Shown here: one piece after another, positions 36,446-45,828 of the stretch
Layout of the letters: each line of letters opens with the position of its first letter
How positions within the stretch are numbered: position 1 is the first letter of the stretch
Source: Coriobacteriia bacterium
Lineage (GTDB): Bacteria > Actinomycetota > Coriobacteriia > Anaerosomatales > Anaerosomataceae
Direction of reading: 5' to 3'
Length of the DNA: 64,000 bases
Assembly (NCBI GenBank): GCA_030652115.1
Contig: JAUSBK010000010.1
Span: 186,001-250,000 of the forward strand
The notes under the pieces: model-generated
What the model saw: only the letters and a program-made list of their open reading frames with translations
What the model was told of the DNA's origin: nothing
Database searches by the model: none
Position numbers and translations under genes: made by a program

Positions 36446-37291
36446 TTACGGCACGATGAGAACGGGGCAGCTCGCCTGCCGCAGCAGCGTCATCGAGACA
36501 CTGCCGAGCAGCACTTCCTGCACGGCGTTGCGGCCACGCGTTCCGACGATCACGCCGGTCGCGCGACGTTCGTCGATCTCCTTCAGAATCCCGGGGATCG
36601 GGGCCTCCTGCGTGGTCGTGGGACTCGACGTGATCCCCTGCTGACTGCACATCGCCTGCAGGTTCTTGAGCTGGAACTCGGCCCCTTCCGAAGCGCGCCG
36701 CAGCTTCTCGCCGGTGAGCGCCGGATCAATCGCATGGACGAGGAACAGGTGCTTGATGACGCCCTTGGGCAGGTCGATCGCAACCGTGAACGCACGTGCG
36801 GCCGACAGCGAGAAGTCCGTGGGGAGCACGATCTTCTCTCCGAAGTGCCGAAGCAGCGATTCGGGCGAACTCTGGTTGCGGAGCAGGTCGAAGCGCACCA
36901 CGAGGTGCGGGATCGTCGCGTCGCGCAGCAGGCGCTCGGATACCGAGCCTGCGAGCAGCTGGTCCATCACCGTCTTGGCGTGCGAGCCGTAGACGACGCC
37001 GTCTACCTGGCTCTCGATCGCGAGCGCACCGATCTCCTCGACCGTGTCGCCGGTGGCGACCCGGACCTCGACGAGCAGTCCCGCCGCCTCCAGTTCGGGA
37101 GCGAATGCGCGGATCGCCTCGAGCGCCTCGTCCACACGCTGTGCGATGAGATGCCCTTCCACGCCCGGGACCTCGACCACGTGAGCGAGGATGACCCGCC
37201 GGACCCCGATAGAGGGCAGTCCCTTGGCGAACGCCAGTATGAGCGCGTTGTCTTCGGTGAAGTCGACCGGCAGGAGTACTGTTCGCAGCAT
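36446..37291 (-). CDS. Tandem universal stress protein (UspA domains)
   Basis: This 281-aa protein is made of two UspA domains: residues ~1-135 (MLRTVLLPVDFTEDNALILA, DGVVYGSHAKTVMDQLLAGS) and ~150-281 (KIVLPTDFSLSAARAFTVAI, ATGVIVGTRGRNAVQEVLLG). The second domain keeps the ATP-binding G-x2-G-x9-GS-like loop (GTRGRNAVQEVLLGSVS), suggesting nucleotide binding. It starts 2 nt after carA and lies between carA and carB, an unusual place. A role tied to nucleotide or energy status is inferred from position only. Confidence 0.88.
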   Translation of the reverse strand: MLRTVLLPVDFTEDNALILAFAKGLPSIGVRRVILAHVVEVPGVEGHLIAQRVDEALEAIRAFAPELEAAGLLVEVRVATGDTVEEIGALAIESQVDGVVYGSHAKTVMDQLLAGSVSERLLRDATIPHLVVRFDLLRNQSSPESLLRHFGEKIVLPTDFSLSAARAFTVAIDLPKGVIKHLFLVHAIDPALTGEKLRRASEGAEFQLKNLQAMCSQQGITSSPTTTQEAPIPGILKEIDERRATGVIVGTRGRNAVQEVLLGSVSMTLLRQASCPVLIVP

Positions 37292-37293
37292 CT

Positions 37294-38574
<1,281 letters not shown>

Positions 38575-39864
38575 CTAACCGACCACCTTCCCGTTGCGGA
38601 GCGCCCATTTCCCGCCCACGAGCACGTCGCTCGCCTTACCGAGCAGGCTGCTGCCCACAAACGCCGAGTTGCGCGACTTGGAGACGAACCAGTCGGCCGT
38701 GACCTCAACGCGCGCTTCGGGATCTACGATCGTGATGTCGGCCGGAAAGCCGGCTTCGAGGCGGACCTCGGGCAGGCCGAGCGCCAGCCGCGGCCCGTGG
38801 CACATGAGGTTCGTGACCTCGGTCCAGCCGAGCGTGCCGGCAGCCACGAGGTTCGTGATCACCAGCGGAAGCGCGGTCTCCAGGCCGGTGGTGCCGAACG
38901 GCGCGAGCTCGAACTCAAGCTCCTTCTCATGCGGCGCGTGCGGCGCATGGTCCGTGGCGATGCAGTCCACCGTACCGTCTAGGAGGCCTGCCACGAGCGC
39001 CTGGCGGTCTTCTGCCGTGCGCAGCGGCGGGTTCATCTTGAGGTTTGTGTCGTAGGTCGCAAGCGCGTCCTCGTCGAGGAACAGGTGGTGCGGCGTGACC
39101 TCACAGGTCACGCGCACGCCGCGCGCCTTCGCTTCCCGCACGAGCGCGACCGAGCCCGCAGTCGAGAGGTGCGCGAGATGCAACCTGCAGCCCGTGAGCT
39201 CGGCAAGCGCGATGTCGCGCGCGACCATCGTCTCCTCGGCAGCAGCCGGGATGCCCGGCAGCCCCATGCGCGTGGAGACGACGCCCTCGTTCACCACGCC
39301 GTGTCCTGCAAGCGACTCGTCCTCGCAGTGTGCGATGAGCGTGGCGCCAAAGCGCTTGATGTAGTCCATCGCGATGCGGGTCATGCCTGCCGACTGGATC
39401 CCCTTGCCATCGTCGGAGAAGGCAACCGCACCCTCGGCGATCATGTCGCCGATCTCGGCGAGCTGCTCGCCGGCCTGCCCTTTGGTGATCGCGCCAACGG
39501 GATAGACGCGCACCGCTCCGTTCGCGGCCGCGCGCTCCACGATGAAGCGGACCTTGGAGCCGTTGTCGCAGATGGGGTCGGTGTTCGGCATGCAGGCTAC
39601 CGCGGCGAAACCGCCGTGCGCCGCAGCGCGGGTACCGCTCTCGATCGTCTCCTTGTACTCACGACCCGGCTCGCGCAGATGCACGTGCACGTCCGCGAGG
39701 CCCGGCAGCACGACCTTCTCGGCGCAGTCGACCGTCTCGCCACGCTCGAGCTTGAGGTCCGTGCCCACGCCGACGATGTGGCCGTCCTTCACGATGATGT
39801 CGAGCACCGCATCGAGCCCGATGGCGGCGTCGACCACCCGCCCTCCTTTAAGCAGCAGCGCCAC
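38575..39864 (-). CDS. pyrC: Dihydroorotase
   Basis: This 429-aa amidohydrolase closes carbamoyl aspartate to dihydroorotate. It has the zinc-binding GLADVHVHLREPG, MPNTDP, AHCEDESLAG, LHLAHLST and CIATDHAPH motifs of the type I bacterial dihydroorotase. GTG 39864 has GGGAGG upstream and overlaps pyrB by 17 nt; a longer frame is not family-like. Confidence 0.95.
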   Translation of the reverse strand: MALLLKGGRVVDAAIGLDAVLDIIVKDGHIVGVGTDLKLERGETVDCAEKVVLPGLADVHVHLREPGREYKETIESGTRAAAHGGFAAVACMPNTDPICDNGSKVRFIVERAAANGAVRVYPVGAITKGQAGEQLAEIGDMIAEGAVAFSDDGKGIQSAGMTRIAMDYIKRFGATLIAHCEDESLAGHGVVNEGVVSTRMGLPGIPAAAEETMVARDIALAELTGCRLHLAHLSTAGSVALVREAKARGVRVTCEVTPHHLFLDEDALATYDTNLKMNPPLRTAEDRQALVAGLLDGTVDCIATDHAPHAPHEKELEFELAPFGTTGLETALPLVITNLVAAGTLGWTEVTNLMCHGPRLALGLPEVRLEAGFPADITIVDPEARVEVTADWFVSKSRNSAFVGSSLLGKASDVLVGGKWALRNGKVVG

Positions 39865-40783
39865 TGTCGGCACCTCCCAGCAGCAGGTACATGACGGCCA
39901 TGCGGACCGCCACTCCGGACTCGACCTGGCCGAGGATGACGCTGCGCGAGGAGTCGGCCACATCGGCCGAGATCTCCACGCCGCGGTTCATCGGACCCGG
40001 GTGCATCACGATCGCGTGCGAGGGCAGCTTGGCCATCCGCGCCATGTTCATGCCGTAGAGCGTCGCGTACTCGCGGTTGCTCGGGAATGGCATCACCTCG
40101 GCGCGCTCGAACTGCACGCGCAGCAGGTAGCACACGTCGAGCGTGGGCAGTACCTCATCGAGGTCCCACGCCACCTCGGCGCCGAGCACGTCCGGCCTGG
40201 CCGGCATGAGCGTGGGTGGGCCGATCACGATCGGCGTCGCCCCCATCTTGCGGAGCGCGGGGACGAGCGAGCCGGCCACCCGCGAGTGGCAGATGTCGCC
40301 CACGATGCCCACACGCAGTCCAGCAAGCTTCCCGAGCGCCTGGCGCATCGTGTAAAGATCGAGCAGCGCCTGCGTGGGGTGCTCGTGCACGCCGTCGCCG
40401 CCGTTGACGATCGAGCAGCCCATCACCTCGGCAAGCATCTGCGGCGCGCCCGCGTACTTGTGGCGCACAACCACCAAGTCGCAGCTCATCGCCGCGAGCG
40501 TCTTGGCGGTGTCGAGCAGCGTCTCGCCCTTGACGGTCGCCGAAGCCGATGCCGAGAAGTTGATGCCGTCGGCCGAGAGGCGCTTGGCCGCGATCTCGAA
40601 GGAGGTGCGCGTCCGCGTGGACGGCTCGAAGAAGAGGTTCACGATGGTGCGGCCGCGAAGCGTCGGGAGCTTCTTGATGCGGCGCTGGTTCACTTCGGCG
40701 AAGGATTCCGCGGTGTCGAGGATGAGTGCGATCTCCTCGGCTGAGACATCGTCCATCGTCATGATGTGCCTGCCTGAGAGCAC
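39848..40783 (-). CDS. pyrB: Aspartate carbamoyltransferase, catalytic subunit
   Basis: This 311-aa enzyme joins aspartate and carbamoyl phosphate. It has the carbamoyl-phosphate loop FFEPSTRTRTSFEIA, VVVRHKYAGAP, GDGVHEHPTQALLDLYT and MHPGPMNRGVEI. No pyrI regulatory gene is near, so it is of the unregulated trimer type. GTG 40783 follows the pyrR stop closely; an in-frame ATG lies a few codons in. Confidence 0.96.
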   Translation of the reverse strand: MLSGRHIMTMDDVSAEEIALILDTAESFAEVNQRRIKKLPTLRGRTIVNLFFEPSTRTRTSFEIAAKRLSADGINFSASASATVKGETLLDTAKTLAAMSCDLVVVRHKYAGAPQMLAEVMGCSIVNGGDGVHEHPTQALLDLYTMRQALGKLAGLRVGIVGDICHSRVAGSLVPALRKMGATPIVIGPPTLMPARPDVLGAEVAWDLDEVLPTLDVCYLLRVQFERAEVMPFPSNREYATLYGMNMARMAKLPSHAIVMHPGPMNRGVEISADVADSSRSVILGQVESGVAVRMAVMYLLLGGADSGAAA

Positions 40784-40784
40784 G

Positions 40785-41510
<726 letters not shown>

Positions 41511-41608
41511 GGTCTGTCAGAGGGTACCAGGACAGCGGCCGCCTCACAACCCACGCGTGGGAGCCTCCCGACGAGCGGACAACAGGCGTGGGATCCCCCG
41601 GCCGCGCG

Positions 41609-42979
41609 TCAGCGACGGTCCTGCGCGACGGGGATGCGGATCACGAACGAGGCGCCGCCGAGGTCCGAGCGGTGGACCCCGACCCTCCCGCCGTGACGAT
41701 CGACAACCTCGCGCACGACCGCCAGGCCGATCCCCAACCCGCCGCTCGTGCGGGCGCGGGCGGGATCCGCGCGCCAGAAGCGCGTGAACACCCGCTCGCG
41801 GTCCTCGTCGGCCACGCCGATGCCCGAGTCGGCGACCTCGATGACCGCTTCGTCGCCGTCGCGCAGCAGCCGCAGCCGCACGCTCCCCCCTTCGGGCGTG
41901 TAGCGCGCCGCGTTCGAGAGCAAGTTGCCCACGGCCTGTCTGAGGCGGTCCGCGTTGCCCATCACCACGATCCCGCGCTCAACCGCGTCCTCGAGCGTGT
42001 GTCCGGTCGACTCCATCAGCGCGCGCGAGGTCTCGAGCGCAGCCGTCACCGGCTCGGCCAGGTCGATCGGCACGAGCGGCATCGGGGCAGACCCGTTCTC
42101 GAGACGCGAGAGCTCGAGGATCGAACCGGTCAGCCTGCCGAGGCGAACCGTCTCATCGTGGATGAGCGCGAGGCGCTCCTCATCGGTGGGCAGCACGCCG
42201 TCCTGCATCGCCTCGACCGTCGCTTGGATCGCCTGCAGCGGTGTCCGGAGCTCGTGTGCTACATCGGCGGTGAGCTGCTGCTCGAAGGCACGCTCGGCTT
42301 CCACCGCATCCGCCATCTCGTCGAACGTCGCCCCGAGGTCGGCGATCGGGTCGCCGCCGGTCATACCGGTGCGCGCCGAGCGGTCTCCGTGCCGAAGCGC
42401 CTCGGCTGCGCGGGTCACCGCCGCGATCGGCCGCACGATTCCCCGCGAGAAGAGGACGCCTGCAAGCGAGGCGAGCGCGACCGCGATGAACGCCGCCAGC
42501 GCCAGGCCGCGCAGTGATGCTGCCCGGAACCAGACGTCGCGCTCGGTCAGCAGGCCGCCGGGCGTGATGCGCACGACGAGCGCCTCCCCGACCACCTCAC
42601 CATCCACCACGATGTCCGCGCGCGCCGTGACCTCGGCATTGTCGGCGGGCGTGCCGCCGGTCATCATGCGGCCCATCCGGTCTTGCGTGTAGGCCACCAG
42701 ATCACCGTCGGCGTCGAGCACCTGCACGCTGTAGTCGCCCGTGAGTCCGAGATGCGCGATGTTGACGAACGCAACCGAGTCCCAGCTGCCGGCCTCTCCG
42801 TACGCCTCCGAGAACACCTCGGCCACCGCGTCCGCGCGCTCCTGCACGCCCCGCTGCACGTAGACCTCGAACTGGCGCTGCCAGGTCACCGTGATCACGA
42901 TCGCGGAGATGGCCGCGGTGGCGATCGCCACGAACGCGAACGCGAGCGCCAGCCGGAAGGTGAGGTCTTTTCGCCTCAC
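41609..42979 (-). CDS. Sensor histidine kinase
   Basis: This 456-aa kinase has TM1 (residues ~10-32), an extracytoplasmic sensor region (~33-155), TM2 (~156-178), a HAMP domain (GIVRPIAAVTRAAEALRHGD), HisKA dimerisation box ADVAHELRTPLQ with phospho-His242, and the ATPase boxes NLLSNAARYTPEGG, VADSGIGVADED, and GGLGIGLAVVREVVDRHGG. The GTG start overlaps the response-regulator stop (GTGA). The signal is unknown. Confidence 0.94.
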   Translation of the reverse strand: MRRKDLTFRLALAFAFVAIATAAISAIVITVTWQRQFEVYVQRGVQERADAVAEVFSEAYGEAGSWDSVAFVNIAHLGLTGDYSVQVLDADGDLVAYTQDRMGRMMTGGTPADNAEVTARADIVVDGEVVGEALVVRITPGGLLTERDVWFRAASLRGLALAAFIAVALASLAGVLFSRGIVRPIAAVTRAAEALRHGDRSARTGMTGGDPIADLGATFDEMADAVEAERAFEQQLTADVAHELRTPLQAIQATVEAMQDGVLPTDEERLALIHDETVRLGRLTGSILELSRLENGSAPMPLVPIDLAEPVTAALETSRALMESTGHTLEDAVERGIVVMGNADRLRQAVGNLLSNAARYTPEGGSVRLRLLRDGDEAVIEVADSGIGVADEDRERVFTRFWRADPARARTSGGLGIGLAVVREVVDRHGGRVGVHRSDLGGASFVIRIPVAQDRR

Positions 42980-43674
42980 GAAGTCTCCGGCGATTCGAAG
43001 CGATACCCCACGCCGAAGACCGTGTGGATGAAGCGCGGCACCTTCGGGTCGTCATCGAGCTTGGCGCGCAGGTTCTTCACGTGGGAGTCGACTGCGCGCT
43101 CGTAGCCTTCGAAGTCGTACCCGAGGACCTTCTCCACGAGCTCCATGCGCGAGTACACGCGGCCGGGATAGCGCGAGAGTGTCGTGAGCAGCTTGTACTC
43201 ACTTGCGGTCAGCTCGATCTCCTGGCCGTCGACGTAGACCCGGTGGCCTGCGAGATCGATCTCAAGCGGGCCATACGCCACGCGCGAGCGCTGCGGCTCG
43301 GTCTCAGTGCGCGCACGGCGCAGGAGCGCCCTTACGCGCGCCACGAGCTCGCGCGGAGAGAAGGGCTTCACCAGGTAGTCGTCCGCGCCGAGGTCGAGTC
43401 CGGCGATGCGCTCCTCTTCGGCACCCTTGGCCGTGAGCATGATGATCGGCACGTCGGAGGTGTCGCGGATACGCTTGCAGACCTCCTCGCCCGACACTTC
43501 GGGGAGGTTGAGATCGAGCACCACGGCATCGTACTGATGTGTGCCGAAGGCCTCCAGAGCCCGCGCGCCGTCACCGACGGCCGTGACCCAGTATCCGTCG
43601 CGCTCCAGGTACGCCTCGACCACCGAGCGCGTCTGTGCCTCGTCCTCGACCAGCAGGATCCTGCGCGTCTCCAC
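42976..43674 (-). CDS. OmpR/PhoB-family response regulator
   Basis: This 232-aa regulator has a receiver domain (ILLVEDEAQTRSVV, phospho-acceptor Asp54 in VVLDLNLPEVSG, LVKPFSPRELVARVRA) and a winged-helix output domain (ELTASEYKLLTTLSRYPGRV, HVKNLRAKLDDD, FGVGYRF). GTG 43674 has GAGGAAGG upstream; the longer frame is out of family. It pairs with the histidine kinase just downstream. Confidence 0.95.
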   Translation of the reverse strand: METRRILLVEDEAQTRSVVEAYLERDGYWVTAVGDGARALEAFGTHQYDAVVLDLNLPEVSGEEVCKRIRDTSDVPIIMLTAKGAEEERIAGLDLGADDYLVKPFSPRELVARVRALLRRARTETEPQRSRVAYGPLEIDLAGHRVYVDGQEIELTASEYKLLTTLSRYPGRVYSRMELVEKVLGYDFEGYERAVDSHVKNLRAKLDDDPKVPRFIHTVFGVGYRFESPETS

Positions 43675-43783
43675 AGGCGGCCCTTCCTCTCGTGTACCTC
43701 CTGACGAGGATAGTACCGCCGTCTGGCGGCCCCGCGCACGAGATGTGGAGGTTGTGTGGAGCCTGAGAACGGCTACCGGAATG

Positions 43784-44788
43784 CTACGCGCCCTGCGGCA
43801 GCACGATCGGGAGCACCTCGTCGCCCGCCTCGGTCCGCCCCATCGAGTCCGGTATGAGCGCCCGCAGGCGCTTCGCCAACTCCTCGGGCAGAGCGTCGAC
43901 AAGGTCGATCCGCTCGCCGGTGATCGGATGGTCGAACCCGATCCGGTACGCGTGGAGGTACTGCCTGTCGAGCCCGAGGTCCGCCTTGGGATGGTTGCGC
44001 CCGTAGAGCGCGTCACCCACGACCGGGTGCTTGATGTAGTTCATGTGCACGCGGATCTGATGCGTGCGCCCGGTGTAGAGCTTGCACTCGACCAGTGTGT
44101 AGCCGTCGTCGTACCTGCCGGCCATGAAACGCTCGAGCACGCGGAAGGTCGTGACCGACTGCTTCGCGTCCGGGTGATCGCTGACCGCCATTCGCATCCG
44201 GTCCTTCGAGTTGCGCGCGAGCGGCGCGTCGATGATGCCGGTGTCTGGCGCGATATAACCGTGGACGAGCGCCACGTACCTGCGTTCGATAGTGCGTATC
44301 TTGAGCGCCTCCGAGAGCGCCACCTGCGTCTCGTCGTCCTTGGCCACCATCATGAGTCCCGAGGTGTCCTTGTCGAGGCGGTGCACGATGCCCGGACGTT
44401 CGTCGCCCTGCTGCGTGCCGAGGTCGGCGGTGTGTCCCAGGAGCGCATGCACGAGCGTACCGGTCGAGTGACCGCGCGCAGGGTGCACGACGAGTCCGGC
44501 CGGCTTCGAGAGCACGATCAGGTGCGGGTCCTCGAACCGGATGTCGAGCGGGATGTCCTCGGCCTCGAGGGTCGCTTCCTCGGAAGGCGCCGGAAAGACC
44601 TCGATCCGCTCGCCCGCCCGCGTGATGTGTCGCTTCTGCGCGATCTCGCCGTTCACGCGCACGTACCCGCCCTCGAGCAGTCGTTGCGCTGCTGAGCGGC
44701 TCGGCAACTCCTCAAGCTGGCCGAGGAGGACGTCAAGGCGCATCCCCGCCTCTTCGCCACGCACGTTGTGGGTGAACGCCTCACGCAT
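43784..44788 (-). CDS. rluD: RluD-family 23S rRNA pseudouridine synthase
   Basis: This 334-aa enzyme has an N-terminal S4 RNA-binding domain (RLDVLLGQLEELPSRSAAQR, GYVRVNGEIAQKR) and the RluA/RluD catalytic core with VHRLDKDTSGLMMVAK (catalytic Asp) and LYTGRTHQIRVHM. Members modify U1911/1915/1917 of 23S rRNA. ATG 44788 is 2 nt after lspA, the common lspA-rluD pair. Exact target sites are not proven by sequence. Confidence 0.9.
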   Translation of the reverse strand: MREAFTHNVRGEEAGMRLDVLLGQLEELPSRSAAQRLLEGGYVRVNGEIAQKRHITRAGERIEVFPAPSEEATLEAEDIPLDIRFEDPHLIVLSKPAGLVVHPARGHSTGTLVHALLGHTADLGTQQGDERPGIVHRLDKDTSGLMMVAKDDETQVALSEALKIRTIERRYVALVHGYIAPDTGIIDAPLARNSKDRMRMAVSDHPDAKQSVTTFRVLERFMAGRYDDGYTLVECKLYTGRTHQIRVHMNYIKHPVVGDALYGRNHPKADLGLDRQYLHAYRIGFDHPITGERIDLVDALPEELAKRLRALIPDSMGRTEAGDEVLPIVLPQGA

Positions 44789-44790
44789 CT

Positions 44791-45333
44791 TCACTCGACC
44801 TCCGCCGAGGTCTGCCCCTCGGCCGGGTCCGGCTCCTCCGGAGAGGCTACCACCGCAGCAGCAACGCCCGCGTCCTTGGCGTGCTCGGAACTGAACAGCA
44901 GCCACCACACCAGAAGCGCTACGCCCACGTCGAGGGAGATGTCCGCCACGTTGAAGACCGGAAACCAACCCAGATCCAGGAAGTCGGTGACACCGCCCGA
45001 CACCGCGCGGTCAACGAGGTTGCCGAGCGTGCCGGCTGCGATCATCGCAAGCGCCGTGCGCGCGAGCGGACTCTCGAGTCTGACGCGCACGGCGGTCCAC
45101 CCGATGGCGGCAAGGACCGCAATCGCCACGCCGATCAGGAACCACTGCTGCCCGCGGAACATGCCGAAGGCAGCGCCGGTGTTGTGCACGTGCGTCAGCC
45201 ACAGTACGCCTGAGACGACCGGATGCGACTCGCCGATCTCGAAGGAGGCTCGCACGAGCGCCTTGGTGATCTGGTCTGCCGCCAGGATGCACAGCACCGT
45301 CCCCGCGAGGACCGCCACGCGACGCTTGGTCAC
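44791..45333 (-). CDS. lspA: Lipoprotein signal peptidase
   Basis: This 180-aa four-helix membrane aspartic protease removes lipoprotein signal peptides after lipid attachment. It has LAADQITKALVRASFEIGE, HVHNTGAAFGMFRG, and the two catalytic Asp in GNLVDRAVSGGVTDFL and FNVADISLDVG. The C-terminal ~25 residues are an acidic tail. GTG 45333 shares a base with the DksA-like stop codon (TAGTG). Confidence 0.94.
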   Translation of the reverse strand: MTKRRVAVLAGTVLCILAADQITKALVRASFEIGESHPVVSGVLWLTHVHNTGAAFGMFRGQQWFLIGVAIAVLAAIGWTAVRVRLESPLARTALAMIAAGTLGNLVDRAVSGGVTDFLDLGWFPVFNVADISLDVGVALLVWWLLFSSEHAKDAGVAAAVVASPEEPDPAEGQTSAEVE

Positions 45334-45698
45334 TAAACGCTCTCCTCGCGTTCCTTGCACGAAACACACAGCTCGGCCTCGGGCATGGCCTCCAGCCGCT
45401 CCGGCGGAATCACGTTCCCGCAGCGAGCGCAGACGCCGTACGTGCCGTCGTCCATCCGCGCCAGCGCGCGCTCGATCTGCGCGAGGTTCTCACGCGCCTG
45501 CCCCTCGAGCGTCATGTCGAGCTCACGGGAGAAAGTCGCCGAGCCCTGGTCGGCCATGTGGTCGCGGTAGTTGTTCTCGCCCGAAACGTCGGAGAGCGTC
45601 TCCTGATCCTCGCGCTCGTAATCCTCGATCTCGCCCACAAGCCGGTCACGCTCTGCCTCGAGCGCCGTTCTGAGTTTCTTCATGGTCGCCGCGTCCAT
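45333..45698 (-). CDS. DksA/TraR-family zinc-finger protein
   Basis: This 121-aa protein has an N-terminal coiled coil (KKLRTALEAERDRLVGEIED) and the C-terminal four-Cys zinc finger CARCGNVIPPERLEAMPEAE ... CVSCK typical of TraR/DksA proteins. In place of DksA's DxxDxA tip it has residues GSATFSRELD. Such proteins bind the RNA polymerase secondary channel or have unknown roles in Gram-positive bacteria, where it commonly adjoins ileS and lspA. ATG 45698 has GGGAGGA upstream. Confidence 0.88.
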   Translation of the reverse strand: MDAATMKKLRTALEAERDRLVGEIEDYEREDQETLSDVSGENNYRDHMADQGSATFSRELDMTLEGQARENLAQIERALARMDDGTYGVCARCGNVIPPERLEAMPEAELCVSCKEREESV

Positions 45699-45731
45699 CG
45701 CGGGTCCTCCCTCGCACTTGGGGGATGTATG

Positions 45732-45756
45732 GCAAAGCGCCCCGCCGAGGGGGCGC
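45732..45756 (-). terminator. Terminator after ileS
   Basis: On the minus strand a GC-rich stem GGGGCGC/GCGCCCC type (arms 45737-45743 and 45750-45756) with a short loop is followed by TTTGC. It lies in the 130-base gap between ileS and the DksA-like gene and likely ends or attenuates ileS transcription. A TATACT box on the minus strand near 45785-45790 could start the next transcript. Confidence 0.5.
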
Positions 45757-45828
45757 CAGAGCTCTGCACGTCACGTGCTGCGTTGAGTATACCACCCGAC
45801 GCGCGAAGCTCTCCTTGAGCAGCCGTTC

